From assembly GCF_001522545.3 (NCBI RefSeq), contig NC_031770.1, positions 15,292,751 through 15,356,750 of the forward strand: a stretch of 64,000 nucleotides of DNA, in the 5' to 3' direction. Of this stretch, positions 13,951-26,056 are shown piece by piece (within the stretch, counting starts at the first letter, position 1; each line of letters begins with the position of its first letter). Below the pieces are notes generated by a model. It did no database searches. It saw nothing but the letters and a program-made list of their open reading frames with translations, and was not told the origin of the DNA. The stretch is from Parus major. Lineage: Eukaryota > Chordata > Aves > Passeriformes > Paridae. Position numbers and translations under genes: made by a program.

Positions 13951-14976
13951 TCACAGAATATGCTGAGTTGGAAGGGGTCCATGAGGATCATCGAGTCCAG
14001 CTCCTGGCCTTGCACAGAACACCCCAAGGGTCACACTGTGTTCCTGAGAGCATTGTACAAGTGTTTCTTGAGTTCTGTCAGCCTTGGTGCTGTGACACTG
14101 CCCTGGGGAGCCTGCTCCAGTGCCCAGACACCCTCTGGGTGAAAAACCTTTTCCTGATATCAAATCTAAACCTCCCCTGACACAACTTCAGGCCACTCCT
14201 TGGGTCCTGCCACTGTTGCCACAGAGAAGAGATCAGTGCCTGCCTCTCCTCTGCCTCTCAAAAGGAAGTTGTAACTGCAGTGAGGTCTTCCCTCAGCCTC
14301 CTCTTGAGGAAAAAAACAAGTGACCTCAGCCCCTCCCCATATGGCTTCCCCTCAAGGCCCTTCATCATCCTCGTTGCCCTCCTTTGGACACTCTCTAATA
14401 GTTTAATGACTTTGTATATTGTGGCACCCAAACCTGCCCCCAGCACTGGAGGTGAGGCCACCCCAGAGCAGAGCAGGACAATCCCATCCCTTGCCTGGCT
14501 GTGATGCTGTCCCTGATGCCCCCAGGACAGGGTTAGCCCTCCTGGCTGCCAGGGCACTGCTGGCTCACATTCAACTTGTCATTGATCAAGACCCCCACGC
14601 CCTTCCATGGCGCTGCCCTCCAGCATCTCACTGCCCAGTTTGTCCATACATCCAGGTTTGCCCCATCCCAGGTGCAGAATCCAGAAGTTTTCCCACAATG
14701 AATGTCATATGGTTGGTGATTGTCCAGCCCTCTGATTTGTTGAGCTCTCTCCTGCCTTCAGAGGAGTCAACAGCTTCCCCAAGTTTTTTATCATCTGTGA
14801 ACTTGCTCAGTATCCCTTCCAGTCCTTCATCCAAGTCATTTATGAAGATGTTGAAGAGCACAGGGCCAAGGGCTTCCCTCCTGAAGCTGTCCTGGCTGTG
14901 ATTGATGACTGTGTTGTCCTTCAGGTGTTTGTCAGTATCTCCCAGAATAATCTTCTCCCTAACTTTACCAGGCACT
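13951..14976 (-). mobile_element. CR1 LINE fragment, 5'-truncated, minus strand
   Basis: The element reads right to left. Its 3' end lies at about 13951, with the TCACAGAATATGCTGAGTTGG-type terminus and the 'gaggatcatcgagtccag' segment typical of avian CR1. Further in, the minus strand still translates to a reverse-transcriptase trace at about 14750-14860: LGPVLFNIFINDLDEG, then LSKFTDDKKLGE, which occupies the place of the catalytic F/YADD box. The second residue of that box is T instead of A, and frames are broken elsewhere, so it cannot make an enzyme. The sequence right of about 14870 looks like a more upstream CR1 segment joined out of register, suggesting an internal deletion. CR1 copies lack target-site duplications, so the 5' edge is approximate. 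Confidence 0.92.
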
Positions 14977-15251
14977 CAAGTATACACATAGCAGTATCTC
15001 TTGCTTTTGCGATTTCTTTCTGTATTTTCTATTATAATCAGTTTAAAGATGTGTAAGAGTGGCTCTTTCACAATTTGCACTTTGGAAATGGGGAAAGTGT
15101 AATACTTCCCCTACGTGTGCAGAAATGTGCTCAGTTTTTCCAAAACAAGATATTTACTTCCTGGCCAAGGTCCAGGATGGAAAATTTAAAAGTAGTAAAT
15201 ATTTCTGAGAGGGAGGGTGGGGGTGGTGTTGGCTTTGATTTTGCATATTCT

Positions 15252-15270
15252 TTTGTTTGTTTGTTTGTTT
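15252..15270. repeat. (TTTG)n microsatellite
   Basis: About four and a half TTTG units followed by a G run and another T-rich stretch. Confidence 0.8.
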
Positions 15271-18200
15271 AAGGGGGCGTTTGTTTTGTTTTTTTTAAGT
15301 TGTGGAAGGTGACTGCCCTTTCCCCCAGCTCCTTGCACAGCTGCAGCAGGATGCCCCTGTCTTGGGAGGTGCAAGCTGATGTGGTTCTCCTTGGTTTCCC
15401 CCACACCTGACCTGGGGGCTATGCAAGAAGCCCGTGGGGGATGATAACCTGTGTAATTCTGTCTGTGCTCACACTGGAACAGGTGAGCCTGGGAGCAGCA
15501 GGGAGGCTGGGCAGGGCTGTGGTCAATATCATCTGTATGTATAGATGTATATAGGAACGTGGAGATGACTGCCCTTCCCTGCACTGCACCCATATACCTG
15601 TAGGCATAAAGAAACAGATTTTTATTGGCTTTATTTTCTCTCTTATCTGTGCATGTCCTCAGAAATACTAATTACTGAGTGTAAATTGTTGGGAAACAGC
15701 TGCACAAGTCCATCCATTTGCTGGTAGACTCATTTCCTCTGCATCCTTCCACCCCTGCATTTTAGAGAGGAAAGGGATTTATTATAAGGCAGCACTGTGG
15801 AAAAAACTTCCTTAGAGAAACCCGCTGGATAATCTGGGAAAGGCTTGAGTAATGGAGCTTTTTGTGAGCTAACAGAATAAAACTACTCCACAAAAATATT
15901 ATCGTTGGGAACATGAGCTGAAAAGGGAATGATTCATGTGAAATCCGGGATGTGCCTGTGTTTCCTATGAATCAGTGCTATGAAAAGTAGGAGAGGGCTG
16001 AGGCAAAATGAACACCCAAGACCTGCCCCGAAGCATGGAAAAGATAAAACACCTTTATTAAAGACCTTGTCAGGAAGTAGCAGGGCGTGTGAGACAGACT
16101 TGGGAAAACCACATGATGGAGAGTCCCTAGAGCTAAGGAGAAAGCTGTATGAGGAGTCTGCATGATTGCTGGTGGAGTTACGATTAAGGACCAGCAGGCA
16201 GAATTTCCTATGATACTCCATGCAAGTAAAAACAAGTAAAAACTTCACCCCTCTGCACCTATAGTACCTCATCCAGAAACGTGAGAAAAGAAACTGCTTC
16301 CAAACAGGAGCTTTGTGGGCTATCTCTGCACTTTATTGGGAGATAGTGCTTCACAGGAGGCTTAGTGAACAGGTTAAATGGAGAAGAATCTGTGACCTAG
16401 CAGTCTTTTTCCTATCTTTTTTAGGGAGAAATTAGTCCCCTCTGATATTTAATGTTTCACAGGCAGAGAACTTGTGCTCTTGGGCTTTTGAAACCCACTC
16501 CTAATTTCTTCCCTGATGCTGCCACTGGTTGAGGTGATGGAGGAGAAGCAGGAGGTTTGGCTTTTGTGGCATCTTTGCTTTTTTTGTGCCTTGCCAGAGA
16601 CTTTGTGGTAGCACTGAGGTTACCTGGTGGCACATGCAAGCCCTGGGCCTCAGGGGAGCCACTGGGCCAAAAGCTGCTGTGTTTCCTCTCCCATGCCTTT
16701 GTGGCAGGGCTGCTCCTGCCTCTGACAGTCCCCTGAGGTGCTGTGCTGCTGAATTCAGACTGGGACTTTCTGTCACATGCTATATTTAGGCTGTGTATTT
16801 GCATTGTTAACTTGGGTGTCCTAATGAGCAGATGCTTGCTTGTGGCACCAAGCACTTGCCTCTCATGGATTGTGGCACTCTGATGTGGGACCATCTCTGT
16901 TGTGTGGTCAAGAATGCTGCAGTAAGGGAGAGAAAATGAAGAAACCCACCTTTTATTGTTACAGGCAGGTCTTGGGTGCCCCTCTATCCAAAGCCTTTGG
17001 CAGGCTGTGGGTAATGTCTGTGGCTATAACTCACTCTGAGCTTCCTGTGCTGCCTCACTTTTTGGAGGTGGCACAAGTGTGATGCCAGCAGGCAGGGCTG
17101 GGGCTGTCAGATGCTGGGGCCAGGGGGCTGCCACGATGGCCCATTGCACACTCATGGTTTGCACTGCTTTGCAGGGTCTTTTGCTGAAAGAAAATGGTCC
17201 AGGTTACAAAATGGAAAAACTGGTCATCACTTATTCACAGATGGACCCTGAAAAGATATGGCTATTGTTCCTCTCCTTATGACCCAGCTGGGATGAGTTG
17301 TTTTGTAGAGGAAGCAAGAAGATAAACAATTCCAATATGTGAGGGTAAAGGCTGTTGTCCAAGTTTTTTCAGCTTCCTGAATTTGGATTTTTTCCTGACT
17401 CCTAGATGTTTCTTTGCTATCAGGCTTCCCCTCTCCAGCTCCCTTTCTGAGCAGGAAAGCAGGGAAGATGGCTGAGGATGTTTGTGTTGAAGGCCAGGCT
17501 GAGATTCTGCATGTAGGGAGACACTGGGGCCCTTGGTGCTGTTCCTCCCCACATCACTGATTCAGCTGTGGGTCCTCAGGGCTGGTGAAAGGATGTCTTG
17601 TGACCCTGGCATGTGTCACATGCTGGGAAGCTGCCCCAGATGGGAAACCCACTGGTGGATGTCACTGCTCTGGATGTGATCCTTCTGCAGCATCCACAAG
17701 TCCACCAGTGCTGTTGGTAAGGTCTGATGGGGTATTTATGGGAAATGTTCTTGCTGACCCCAACCAGGATATTCCTACCTGGCTCAAACTGAGTTACTCC
17801 TTTCTTCCCACATCCCAGCATGGCTGTCACCCTGCTCAGCAGTTTAACCCTGCCACCTCTGGTTTGGTCTGAGCACAGGGAGGAAGCACAGCACTCAGGC
17901 TGCAAGAAAACCAACCCAAACCAAAGCATATTGCAGGTGGCATGAGGGTCAGTATTCTGAGCACCAGAATACAAATCCTTGCTCACTTTAGCAGCAGGTT
18001 GATCTGTGACAGCTCATTTCACGTTTGGTGGTGTGGTTTTTTTTGTTCCGTTCAGAGGAGGTGCTGGTCCCTCATGTGGTTGCAAACGCCTGAGTTTCTA
18101 CACATTTCCTAAATCACAGTGGGTGATTTAGTGCAGAGCCTCACATGGCCTTGATTTGCCTTCTGACATTATACAAAATAAGAAAAACGTGGCGTGAGGC

Positions 18201-21200
18201 AGCACTGCTTCTCAGTCACCAGCTCTGCAGCTGGTGTGAATCAGCCCAGCTCCTTGGGTTTCTGTGGAATTGCACCCCTACACACCAGAGATGGTGCAAC
18301 TCTTCACATGTGAGGGTTCCTCTCAAACCTCAGTGTCAGACCCTGCACAAGGAGCTGGACAGCAGTACTGAATTTTGCAAGCACCGTGCCCAGCTGCTGC
18401 TTTGGTTTTTGTACAAGCTGGCCATCCTCAGCACGGCAGGAACAGGACGAGCAGGAACAGCACATCTGTCTCTGGGCTGCCCGTGTGCCACTTTGCTGTA
18501 CTTTGGCTGGGAGGCACTGGAGGCAATAGGCTGCCTCAGCAGCTCCAGTCTCAGTTTTTCTCTGATAGTTGCTTTCCACATGGGGACATAAAGTCTGTGT
18601 GGTCATTTTTTCAGGGCGATGTGGAAAAAACCATTAGTGCGATAACCTCAGACCTGAGACCTCAGTCCCTCTGCTCTGAGACTGGAGTTTGGTTGGTGGT
18701 TTCCTGGTGCATTGCAGTGCACCTCTCAATCAGAGCACCCCCAAACATCATGGGTTTGCCAGCCCAGCCCCTGGCTCTGCTGCTGAAGAAACTGTTTTTG
18801 AGCTTGGCTTAAACCAGTGAATTTAGGATGCAGGCTGCCTGGTGGGCTGCTGATGTATCCCATTGTGTTTGCACAGGAGCATCCAGGATTTGGGAGATCT
18901 TCCCTTAGCCCTCAATAAGCTTAAAGAAAAGCCAAGTGTATCCTTGCACAGTTGTGAGTCTGTAACATTGTTTTAATCCTGTTTTGTGGAAAAAAACCAA
19001 ACTGCTGTTGTGAAATACTATTAAAAATCTTGAGTAGGGTGGCACCACATGTCAGGTGGGCCTGGGCTGCTGGACAGGAGTTGTCTGACCCCTCCAGTGC
19101 AGCCTGGCCTTCATCACACAGCACTCCTCACCTGGAAATCTCCAGTGCATTTTGATTCTTCCTAAAGACCTCCTCGTGACACCATTCCAATGGCATCTGG
19201 AGTCCATTGGAGTATTACCTTCCCTGCAGCTTTGCACACCTGAAGGGGTTTATGCTATCACCTGTTTGCTGGCTGGATCAACATCAGTTGGCCCAGGGAT
19301 GCTGCTAGCTTGAGGTTTGTGTAGGGAGGGAAAACTGGGGAGGCTGGGAACATCTCTCACAGTCCCTGTCTGAGGACATCAATCAGCCCTCAGGACCTTC
19401 TGCCCTGGTCCACCCCTGCAAGGGCTGCAAGCACCAGGAGGACCTGGGGAGCAGCTCATGGGATGGGAGAGTGTAGGGCAGAAGCCATTGTCCTGACAAG
19501 GTGCCTGGGTGTCTTGGGCAGTGTGGGAACCTCGGGGAAGGAGGGTGAGAGGTCTGTGTCCCTCCAGCTTGCAGGGAACAAAGGTCCCTTTCCATCAAGT
19601 TCCACTGTGATGGATTTCAAGTGAAACGGAGAGAGTTCTCCACCAAGAGGCACGGCAAGCAGCTGCCCTTGCTCAGCATTTGATCTCAGCCTCCCCTCTG
19701 TCTCCAGCTATCTGTTCCTTTCACCGAGTACCTGGAAACAGCTGACTAATGGAGATGTGCAGATGGTCATCAACTTCTGCATTATACAGCACGTGGCTAA
19801 AAATAGCCAAGGTTGCAGGTCCAGGCCCAGCTCTGCTGGGAGAGATTTGCAGGGCACAGTCAAGAAGCGATTTGTCCCCTGGTGCCATGGCAACAGCTCT
19901 CAAATGTGAGCAGCGGGACAGCAGCAGCATGGTGCTGCTCCACTGGTGCACGGGATGACCTTGGAGAAGTGGGAAGCAGCAAGGTGGGCCACTGTTCCCT
20001 CCCACAGCCCCTTTCTCCAGCCTGCAGCCATCAGCTCTGGCAGAAGAGACTTGTGAAGGATGGACTCAAATAAGGAAATGTGCCTCATTGCATTTAGGTG
20101 GCAAATATAAGGATAATTAAAAATTATCAGTAAAGATGATACAGGTAAAGTGCAGTAGAGAGATTTGTAGTTGTGTCACTGAGAGTGCCTGTATTTCTTT
20201 TTTTTTTCATGAGCTTTTTCCATTCTGCTAGGTTTTAGCTCAGCACTGTGCTGCCTGTAAGCCATGCTGCTGTGGGTTCTCACTGGAGGACAATTTAAGT
20301 AGACTGGTTTCACTAGGAGATGGAACTGGAAGTGTTGTAAACGCTGTCCAAACCAAAGAGGGCAAAGGTCCATCTGCAGCTCCTCAGCAATAGCTGTCTT
20401 AGCACATTGCAGCTCTGCTGTTTGTCACATTGTCACATGGGCTCTGCAGTCTGATGGGTAAAACATCACTTTTCCCTTCACAGAGAGGGAAAAGGAGATG
20501 GGAACTGAACTGAGATAAACAATTCAGGTACTTTTGCAAGTATTTTTTTTGCAGAGGGTTGAGGTGTAAGAGTTTAATATTGTTCTTCACCCCAAATGGC
20601 CTTAAAAAAATCAGCATTTGCTTGTAGAAAATTGTTGGGTGCATCTTTATTTTCTATTCTGTTTTCACATGAGGAAACAGACTGGATATTCTGGACCTTA
20701 TTTTCATATGTGACATAACCTCAGTTTTCAGGGGGTGCTTATGATTAATTTATTTTTTTTTTAGTAGCTTAAGGTTTTCCATAATCTCAGCCCAAAATGC
20801 ATTAGATAGACTGGTTTGTATTTGGCCTGGCATTAGGTCAACTCAGGTCCCTTTGAAATCTCCTTGAGGGTACCCAAAACAAGACAACCCCAAGCACCAG
20901 ACTTAGGTATACTGGCTTTTAATGAGACTCCCATGAGTATTTTATGTCCTCATTTGAGAAAGGGAAGTGGTGTAGGAAAATTGAAATGGAAAGGGGTAGA
21001 GGCCCAAGTGTTTTGGTACAGGAGAGGAACTGAAGCATAACCATGTTTCATGAATTCTCTGTCTCCACCCGTACTCGTGCTCAGCACTGTGTCTCCTCCT
21101 GCAGAGAACTGCTCTCCTAATGGAGCTGGGTCCAAGGCATCAGTTGGAATCTGAGTCTTGAGGCTGGTGAGCTTGGTTCAGTTGAGTGAAGAGATACAAA

Positions 21201-22186
21201 CCATTCAGAAAAAATACAATCCAGATTTGGGTTTAAATTTTATGTGCATATTTGAGTTTGGCTACACTGAATTTTCTTTTAGGCGGGCCTCTTTGTCAGT
21301 AAGGTTGAAGAAAAGTCCCTGCTTTATTGTGTTAAGCTCTTTTATGGGAAAGTTAAACAAATGTTTACCTTTCACAACACTGCTTATCAAATGTCTGCAG
21401 AAGAACAGCCCTGCCTCTGAGAGAGGGACCTCCCCTTTCTCAGTCTGCAGGTGTCCCAATTCCCTGTTTGGGACTGAGCAGGAAGCATGGAAGGGGAAGC
21501 GAAATAAAATCAATCTAATAAAATATATTTAGGAAGTACAGTCACCAGCACTGCTTCAGGGAGTGGGCATCCCTTAACTCCTATTCTGATGCTAGAACAG
21601 ATTTAACAAAGTGGGTTAAATGATGAGTTGCTTGAAATGAAAAGCCTCTGCCTCTGATGCAAAGACTACTGAAAGAAGAAAAAATTCTGCAAGAATCAGA
21701 CAGCAGCAGGATTCAGATGGGTCTCCTGCAGCTCTGACTCTCAAGCTGCTGTGTGAGGGTGTTTCTGCTTATAGACCTTGAGAAAAGAGCTCATGGAGGT
21801 GCAGTTCCCCTTGGCTACAGGAGATCACACTTGCCTTGTCCTGGGAAATGCTGGTGTCTCTCAGCACGTGACCAGAGCCAGCAGCTCGGTCCAGTTTTGC
21901 ATCTTTGCCTGTGTCTTTCAGTGACCAAATCATGGCTCAGAGCTGGCACTGCCCTGGAACGGTGATGCTTCCCTGCACTTTCTCACTCATGTTTTGCACT
22001 GCTGGATGGCCTTTAACAAAGCAGAGCTCAGTTCCCACAAAACCCAGGATTTTCCCCCGTGATACCAGCTTCTTCCCTTGGATAACAAGGGTCTGATGGG
22101 ATGAGAACCATGTGTGAAACTGAGCCCAGGGCACTGGGCTGGGCAGGCAGAGAGCTGTATTGCCCTAACAGGCACCTACAGGAAGG

Positions 22187-22238
22187 GTTGGTTCCTGGAA
22201 ACTTCTGCAGGCGCCTGTAGAAGTTTCCAGGAACCAAC
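22187..22238. repeat. 52-bp near-perfect palindrome, no spacer
   Basis: Left arm 22187-22212 and right arm 22213-22238 are reverse complements over 25 of 26 pairs. The outer 20 pairs are perfect, and the single mismatch (C22207-equivalent pairing with T22218) lies near the centre. Single-stranded DNA or RNA would fold into a long hairpin with a minimal loop. A related 9-mer, CAGGCACCT, lies just outside at 22169-22177 and matches the central CAGGCGCCT (22208-22216) in 8 of 9 bases. No gene or repeat family explains it. Confidence 0.95.
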
Positions 22239-23639
22239 AGCCCACCCTGCCTTCAGAGATCATTCATCACAGCAGCCACGATGGGAGAGTATTTATCAGG
22301 CACAGACTTGGCTGCCCTTTGGACTGCTCATCGAGGCAGTGGCTGCAAGTTGGGTCATGGCTTTCTGGCACTCCTGCCACGAAGGCACCCGTGTTTCAGC
22401 CTCCTTAACCGAGGCAGAGAAACCAAGGACAACCTGCACACTTTCCTCCTCCCCCTGGGCTGCCTCCTCCACAGCCAGCCAGCCTTGGGGCTGGTTTCCA
22501 GCTCAAGGCCAGCAGTGGGTCTGGAGTGCTCTTCATCCATCCCATGGAAACCACACTGCACAGGAGGTGCTGCTCTAAACCCACTGCTCTTAGCAAAGCA
22601 TCACTTAGACTTCCCTCCATTGCTCTAGAAAACAAGGCTATTCCTAGGGGGAAAATGTCCAGCAGGTGCTGCTTTCAGGTGGGTTTTGAGCTGTGACTGC
22701 CCCACAGAGCCCCCTCCCCAGTGACTGCAGCACCAGGTGCTCTGCCAGGTGTGGGCAGGTGCAAGGCAACTGCAGTGGCTATTAAAGGCTCTCATCAGTC
22801 TTCAGTCAGGGTGGATGTGATTAGGAAATGGAAGCATGAGTGAAAAGTCATCTATCAGTTGGACTTATTAACCTAAATGTGTCAAGTAAGTTTCCAATGA
22901 AAGGAGAAAAATTATTTATTTTTAATTTGGGCCATTTTAAAAATGGAGAAGGAGACAAATTTGTAATTTTTTTCTTTTTTAAGGTAAGCAACATTACTTA
23001 TCAAAGCCTCAGAGAGAGTACATGGTTATTTGTTCAGCTGTCTCCAGCCTGAAAACAGCAGCAAAGAAGGACATATTGGCATCACAAGGAGAACAGGGTG
23101 AAGAATCTAACTTTTCAAAGTTCTTTCCAGTGATTTCCTGGTGCTTTCTACCAGACTAGCACTGCTGCAGCACTCTGTGTCTGCCTCTTGCCTTCTCTGC
23201 CTACACAGTGTCTTGCAGGCAGCTGCATTTGCACTGCCAGTGCCCTGAACTGGGAGGACAGGAGCCAGCCCAGGCAGAAAGCCATGGTTAGCTTGGTTAC
23301 CCTCCAGCTGGCCTGGTGGATGAGGAGCACACATGTCTGTCGGCAAGGACTGCAGATAGCACCTTGTTGCCTTTTGGTGGCACACAGATAGGATAGAGTT
23401 CTTCTAGGGAAACTCAACCAGCTCTGGGAGTAGCTCCTGGGCCAGAGTCTCTGTATCAAGGTGTCTTCAGGGCATGTGATACTGAAGAAAAGCAGTGAGT
23501 TTTGAGGCCTGGTGTGTCATGTCAGTAATTTACCACAGTCAAAATGTACTAAATTAAAATCTGCATCTGGATGTAAAATTCTTAAATTCATTTCTTCTTG
23601 GAATCTAAGATTTGAGTTGGGCCATTATAGAGAGTTTTT

Positions 23640-23658
23640 TTAAGATGGCCCATCTTAA
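23640..23658. repeat. 19-bp palindrome (9-bp arms, 1-nt centre)
   Basis: TTAAGATGG and CCATCTTAA flank a single C. This is short, possibly a chance symmetric site or a dimer-binding site. Confidence 0.6.
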
Positions 23659-24463
23659 GAGGTCCTTTCATAAGCTTCAAGGATGTTTGTACCTGGAGTC
23701 TTGATTTCAGCCCAATCCTGGTTTAAGATCTCTTTGGACAGGATAAGTGTGGGACGTTTTGTCTCTTGGGAAAAGAAAAAGCAGAAGTTCCATGTTGGTG
23801 AGATTTTTTTCCTCCCCTCCATCAGGCTTTATTCTGTACAACACACTTAAGTGAAGTAAAGCAGCTTTCTGCTTTCAGTGGCAGCCAGGACCTGCTGCCT
23901 CCCTGTCAGGAGCAGGAGCCTGGTGGTCCCCTGCCCAACATGCAGGGTGCTTCTGCATGGCCACTGCCCTCCTCCTGTGGCAGCTGTGCACCCTGCAAAG
24001 TGAATGTGGGAGAGGGTCATGTTCCTTCTGTGGAGGTGAGCACTGTGCAGAGCTGACCACTGACAAGGCATGAGGCTTCCATCAGAGTCATGGGTCCATG
24101 AGAAATTAAGCATCCTTCCAGTCCTGTGCAGCAATTTACTATGAAAGCAAGAAAAAGAATGAACCACAAAGTTGCAAAGGTTGGAGTCAGTTCCTGTTGT
24201 ACCCCTTGAAAATTCATTCCTTCCACAAGCAGTGAAAAATAACGCAGCCCTACCGCTCCCTCTTACAAACTCCATTTTTATAAGCAAATACTCAGAGCAA
24301 ATAAAAATATTTTGGAGGTTCTGAAATGTTGATTCACTTCATGTTCCGGCCATAAATGAAATAAAGGGCTAGAGATGAAAACTGTTTTTGCAGTTGTGAG
24401 AAACAATGAAAAAAAAAAGTTGGTTTTTTTTAAAGTTTTAAAAAACTTTTAAAATTTTAAAGG

Positions 24464-24469
24464 TTTATT
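24464..24469 (-). terminator. LTR polyadenylation signal AATAAA inside a 7-bp hairpin
   Basis: On the minus strand AAGGTTT and AAACCTT (24460-24476) are exact reverse complements around a 3-nt loop, and the AATAAA hexamer is embedded in this structure. This resembles the poly(A) hairpin found in the R region of some retroviruses. A U-rich stretch follows. Confidence 0.7.
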
Positions 24470-24574
24470 AAACCTTAGAAAAATACAACAAAAGACCAAA
24501 TAAGGAGAAAGGACAGTGTGCTGGGAGCGCATGACCAGCCACCATGTGCTGGTTTATAAAATGTCTGCTCTGCC

Positions 24575-24581
24575 TTTTATA
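24575..24581 (-). promoter_or_regulatory. TATA box of the solo LTR
   Basis: Minus-strand GGGTATAAAAGGC context. Transcription would start near 24548 and run leftward, so this LTR could in principle drive an antisense transcript relative to the gene at 54.7 kb. Confidence 0.75.
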
Positions 24582-25203
24582 CCCCTGGGGTTGTATCAGG
24601 CAGCCCTTGCCCCTCCCAAAGTGTGGCAGTCAACTCTTCTTCGCTGTCCATCGTTCTTGCACCTTGGCTGGAGGTCAGGTGTTGTCAGGCCATGCCCCAC
24701 TAGCAACAAGCTTTCCCCATTCCCTACTGCCCCATGCAAGGGGTTCATGTACACACCTTCCCTCCACACGTCCTGGCCAACCCAGGCTGCCTGGTGGCAA
24801 CAGTATGGGGTGGGGAAAGGGGACTGTGGGGAGAACAGAGGACATCAAAACAACAAACCACAATAACTATACCTCAATAAAGCTTCTTTTAACATACAGG
24901 CAGTATTCATCCCTTAATTGTGAGAGCCAATCGTCCCATTACTCATCTATCCCACAGTCTTGTCTAAAATGGGAATAGAAATCCTGGCAGCCCAAATGTT
25001 CTTAGATAAACTTTGCCTCCAGTTGGGGGTTTATGCTTGGCTACCACATTGCTTTACAGGTGTTAATTTCTGTCAGTATTAAATGCATAGTTACTGTTGG
25101 TCTTCTGCTGGTCTCTTTGCCAACCTTGACAAGACCAAGAGAGATCTGCCCTAAGTTTGCTGGACCACTGAAGCCCTGAACATTGGGCACTGTCACAACG
25201 TGG

Positions 25204-25345
25204 GGCTGTGACCACTGCCCTGGGGATCCTATTCCAAAGTTCAAGGAGCATTTGGAGAATGCTCTCAGGCACATTGTATGACTTTTGTGGGGCTAGACTC
25301 AATGATCCTTGTGACTCCCTCCCAACTCAGCAGATTCTGTGATTT
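25204..25345 (+). mobile_element. CR1 LINE 3' end, plus strand, with inverted 5' scrap
   Basis: From about 25234 to 25345 the plus strand follows the CR1 3' end: TTCAAGGAGCATTTGGAGAA, then ATGCTCTCAGGCACAT, then CTCAATGATCCTTGTG and CCAACTCAGCAGATTCTGTG at the terminus. The preceding bases (about 25204-25231) match the neighbouring CR1 segment in the opposite orientation, as seen by comparison with the copy at 14092-14122. The fragment is short and non-coding. Confidence 0.8.
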
Positions 25346-25869
25346 GGGGCTGAGGCCTGTAAGGTGCTGTCATGGATTGGGGTGCTTTGGGTGCTTTTGG
25401 AGCCTCAAACTCTCTCACTGGGTGTACCTGTATCTGTTTCTGGAGGCAGCCACCCCACAAGGTGTCCCCTGACCACGTGGGTATGCAGTGACTTGTGTTA
25501 GTACTGCTGGAGGCTGAGCCCCACACTGCAAAGTTCTTGGCTTAGGTCTCTCCTGGGCCACAAGCCATGACCTTGACACATCATTATTAATCTTCTGTGG
25601 GCTTAATTTTTCTTTCTTCCCTCCCCCCACACCCCAACAAAGCTTGAAAAAATGTCTGTGGGGGTTCTGTAGCCAGACAGGCTGGTGCTTTCATTACGTG
25701 GTGCTCATGGTATGTGCTGCATGCTCTGGGTGTGTCAATACTCAGAAGAGGTCAGTGTGGAAAGTGGTCCTGGAGGAGGCACCAAAACTGGGGCCTTCCA
25801 CACCTGTATTCTTCTGCCTCATAGGAAATGGAGGGAAACATTCCCATCAGCTGTGCTTGGCTTTCCCTC

Positions 25870-26056
25870 TGGAAGGAAGTACTTTGAGCAAACAAGGAAG
25901 AGGTGGCACAGAGAGGTTGTTGATGCCCTGTCCCTGGAAACATTCAATGCCAGGTTGGAAAAGGCTCTGAGCAACCTGATCTAGTTGAAGATGTCCCTGC
26001 TCATTGCAGTAGATGATCTCTAAAAGGTCTTTCTTACCCATACTATTCTATGAACA
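25870..26056 (+). mobile_element. CR1 LINE 3' end, plus strand, second copy
   Basis: Recognisable CR1 text includes 'agaggttgttgatgccctgt', 'gagcaacctgatctagttg', 'gatgtccctgctcattgcag' and the terminal 'actattctatga'. It belongs to a different CR1 subtype from the copy just upstream. The 5' edge is uncertain because identity fades around 25870. Confidence 0.82.

Larger units (their letters stand above)
14977..24388. other. Gene-free stretch
   Basis: No exon or RNA gene is supportable here. Simple repeats and two palindromic sites within it are listed separately. The longest open frames (about 145 codons near 16.5 kb and near 18.3 kb) overlap unrelated frames on both strands and carry no motif I recognise. 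Confidence 0.6.
24389..24956 (-). mobile_element. Solo LTR of an endogenous retrovirus (ERVL-like), minus strand
   Basis: Read on the minus strand the segment begins TGTGGGATAG (ending at 24956) and ends in CTGCA (from 24389), giving the TG...CA termini of an LTR about 568 bp long. It contains an ordered promoter and polyadenylation layout: a TATAAAA box at 24575-24581, then AATAAA at 24464-24469 about 80 nt beyond the expected start site. Flanking pentamers GTTTT (24384-24388) and GTCTT (24957-24961) match in 4 of 5 positions, a plausible decayed target duplication. No primer-binding site and no gag, pol or env sequence adjoins either side, so this is a solo LTR left by recombination. The left boundary is the less certain one (24407 is an alternative). 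Assignment to an ERVL-like passerine family is from memory of similar LTRs. Confidence 0.85.
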
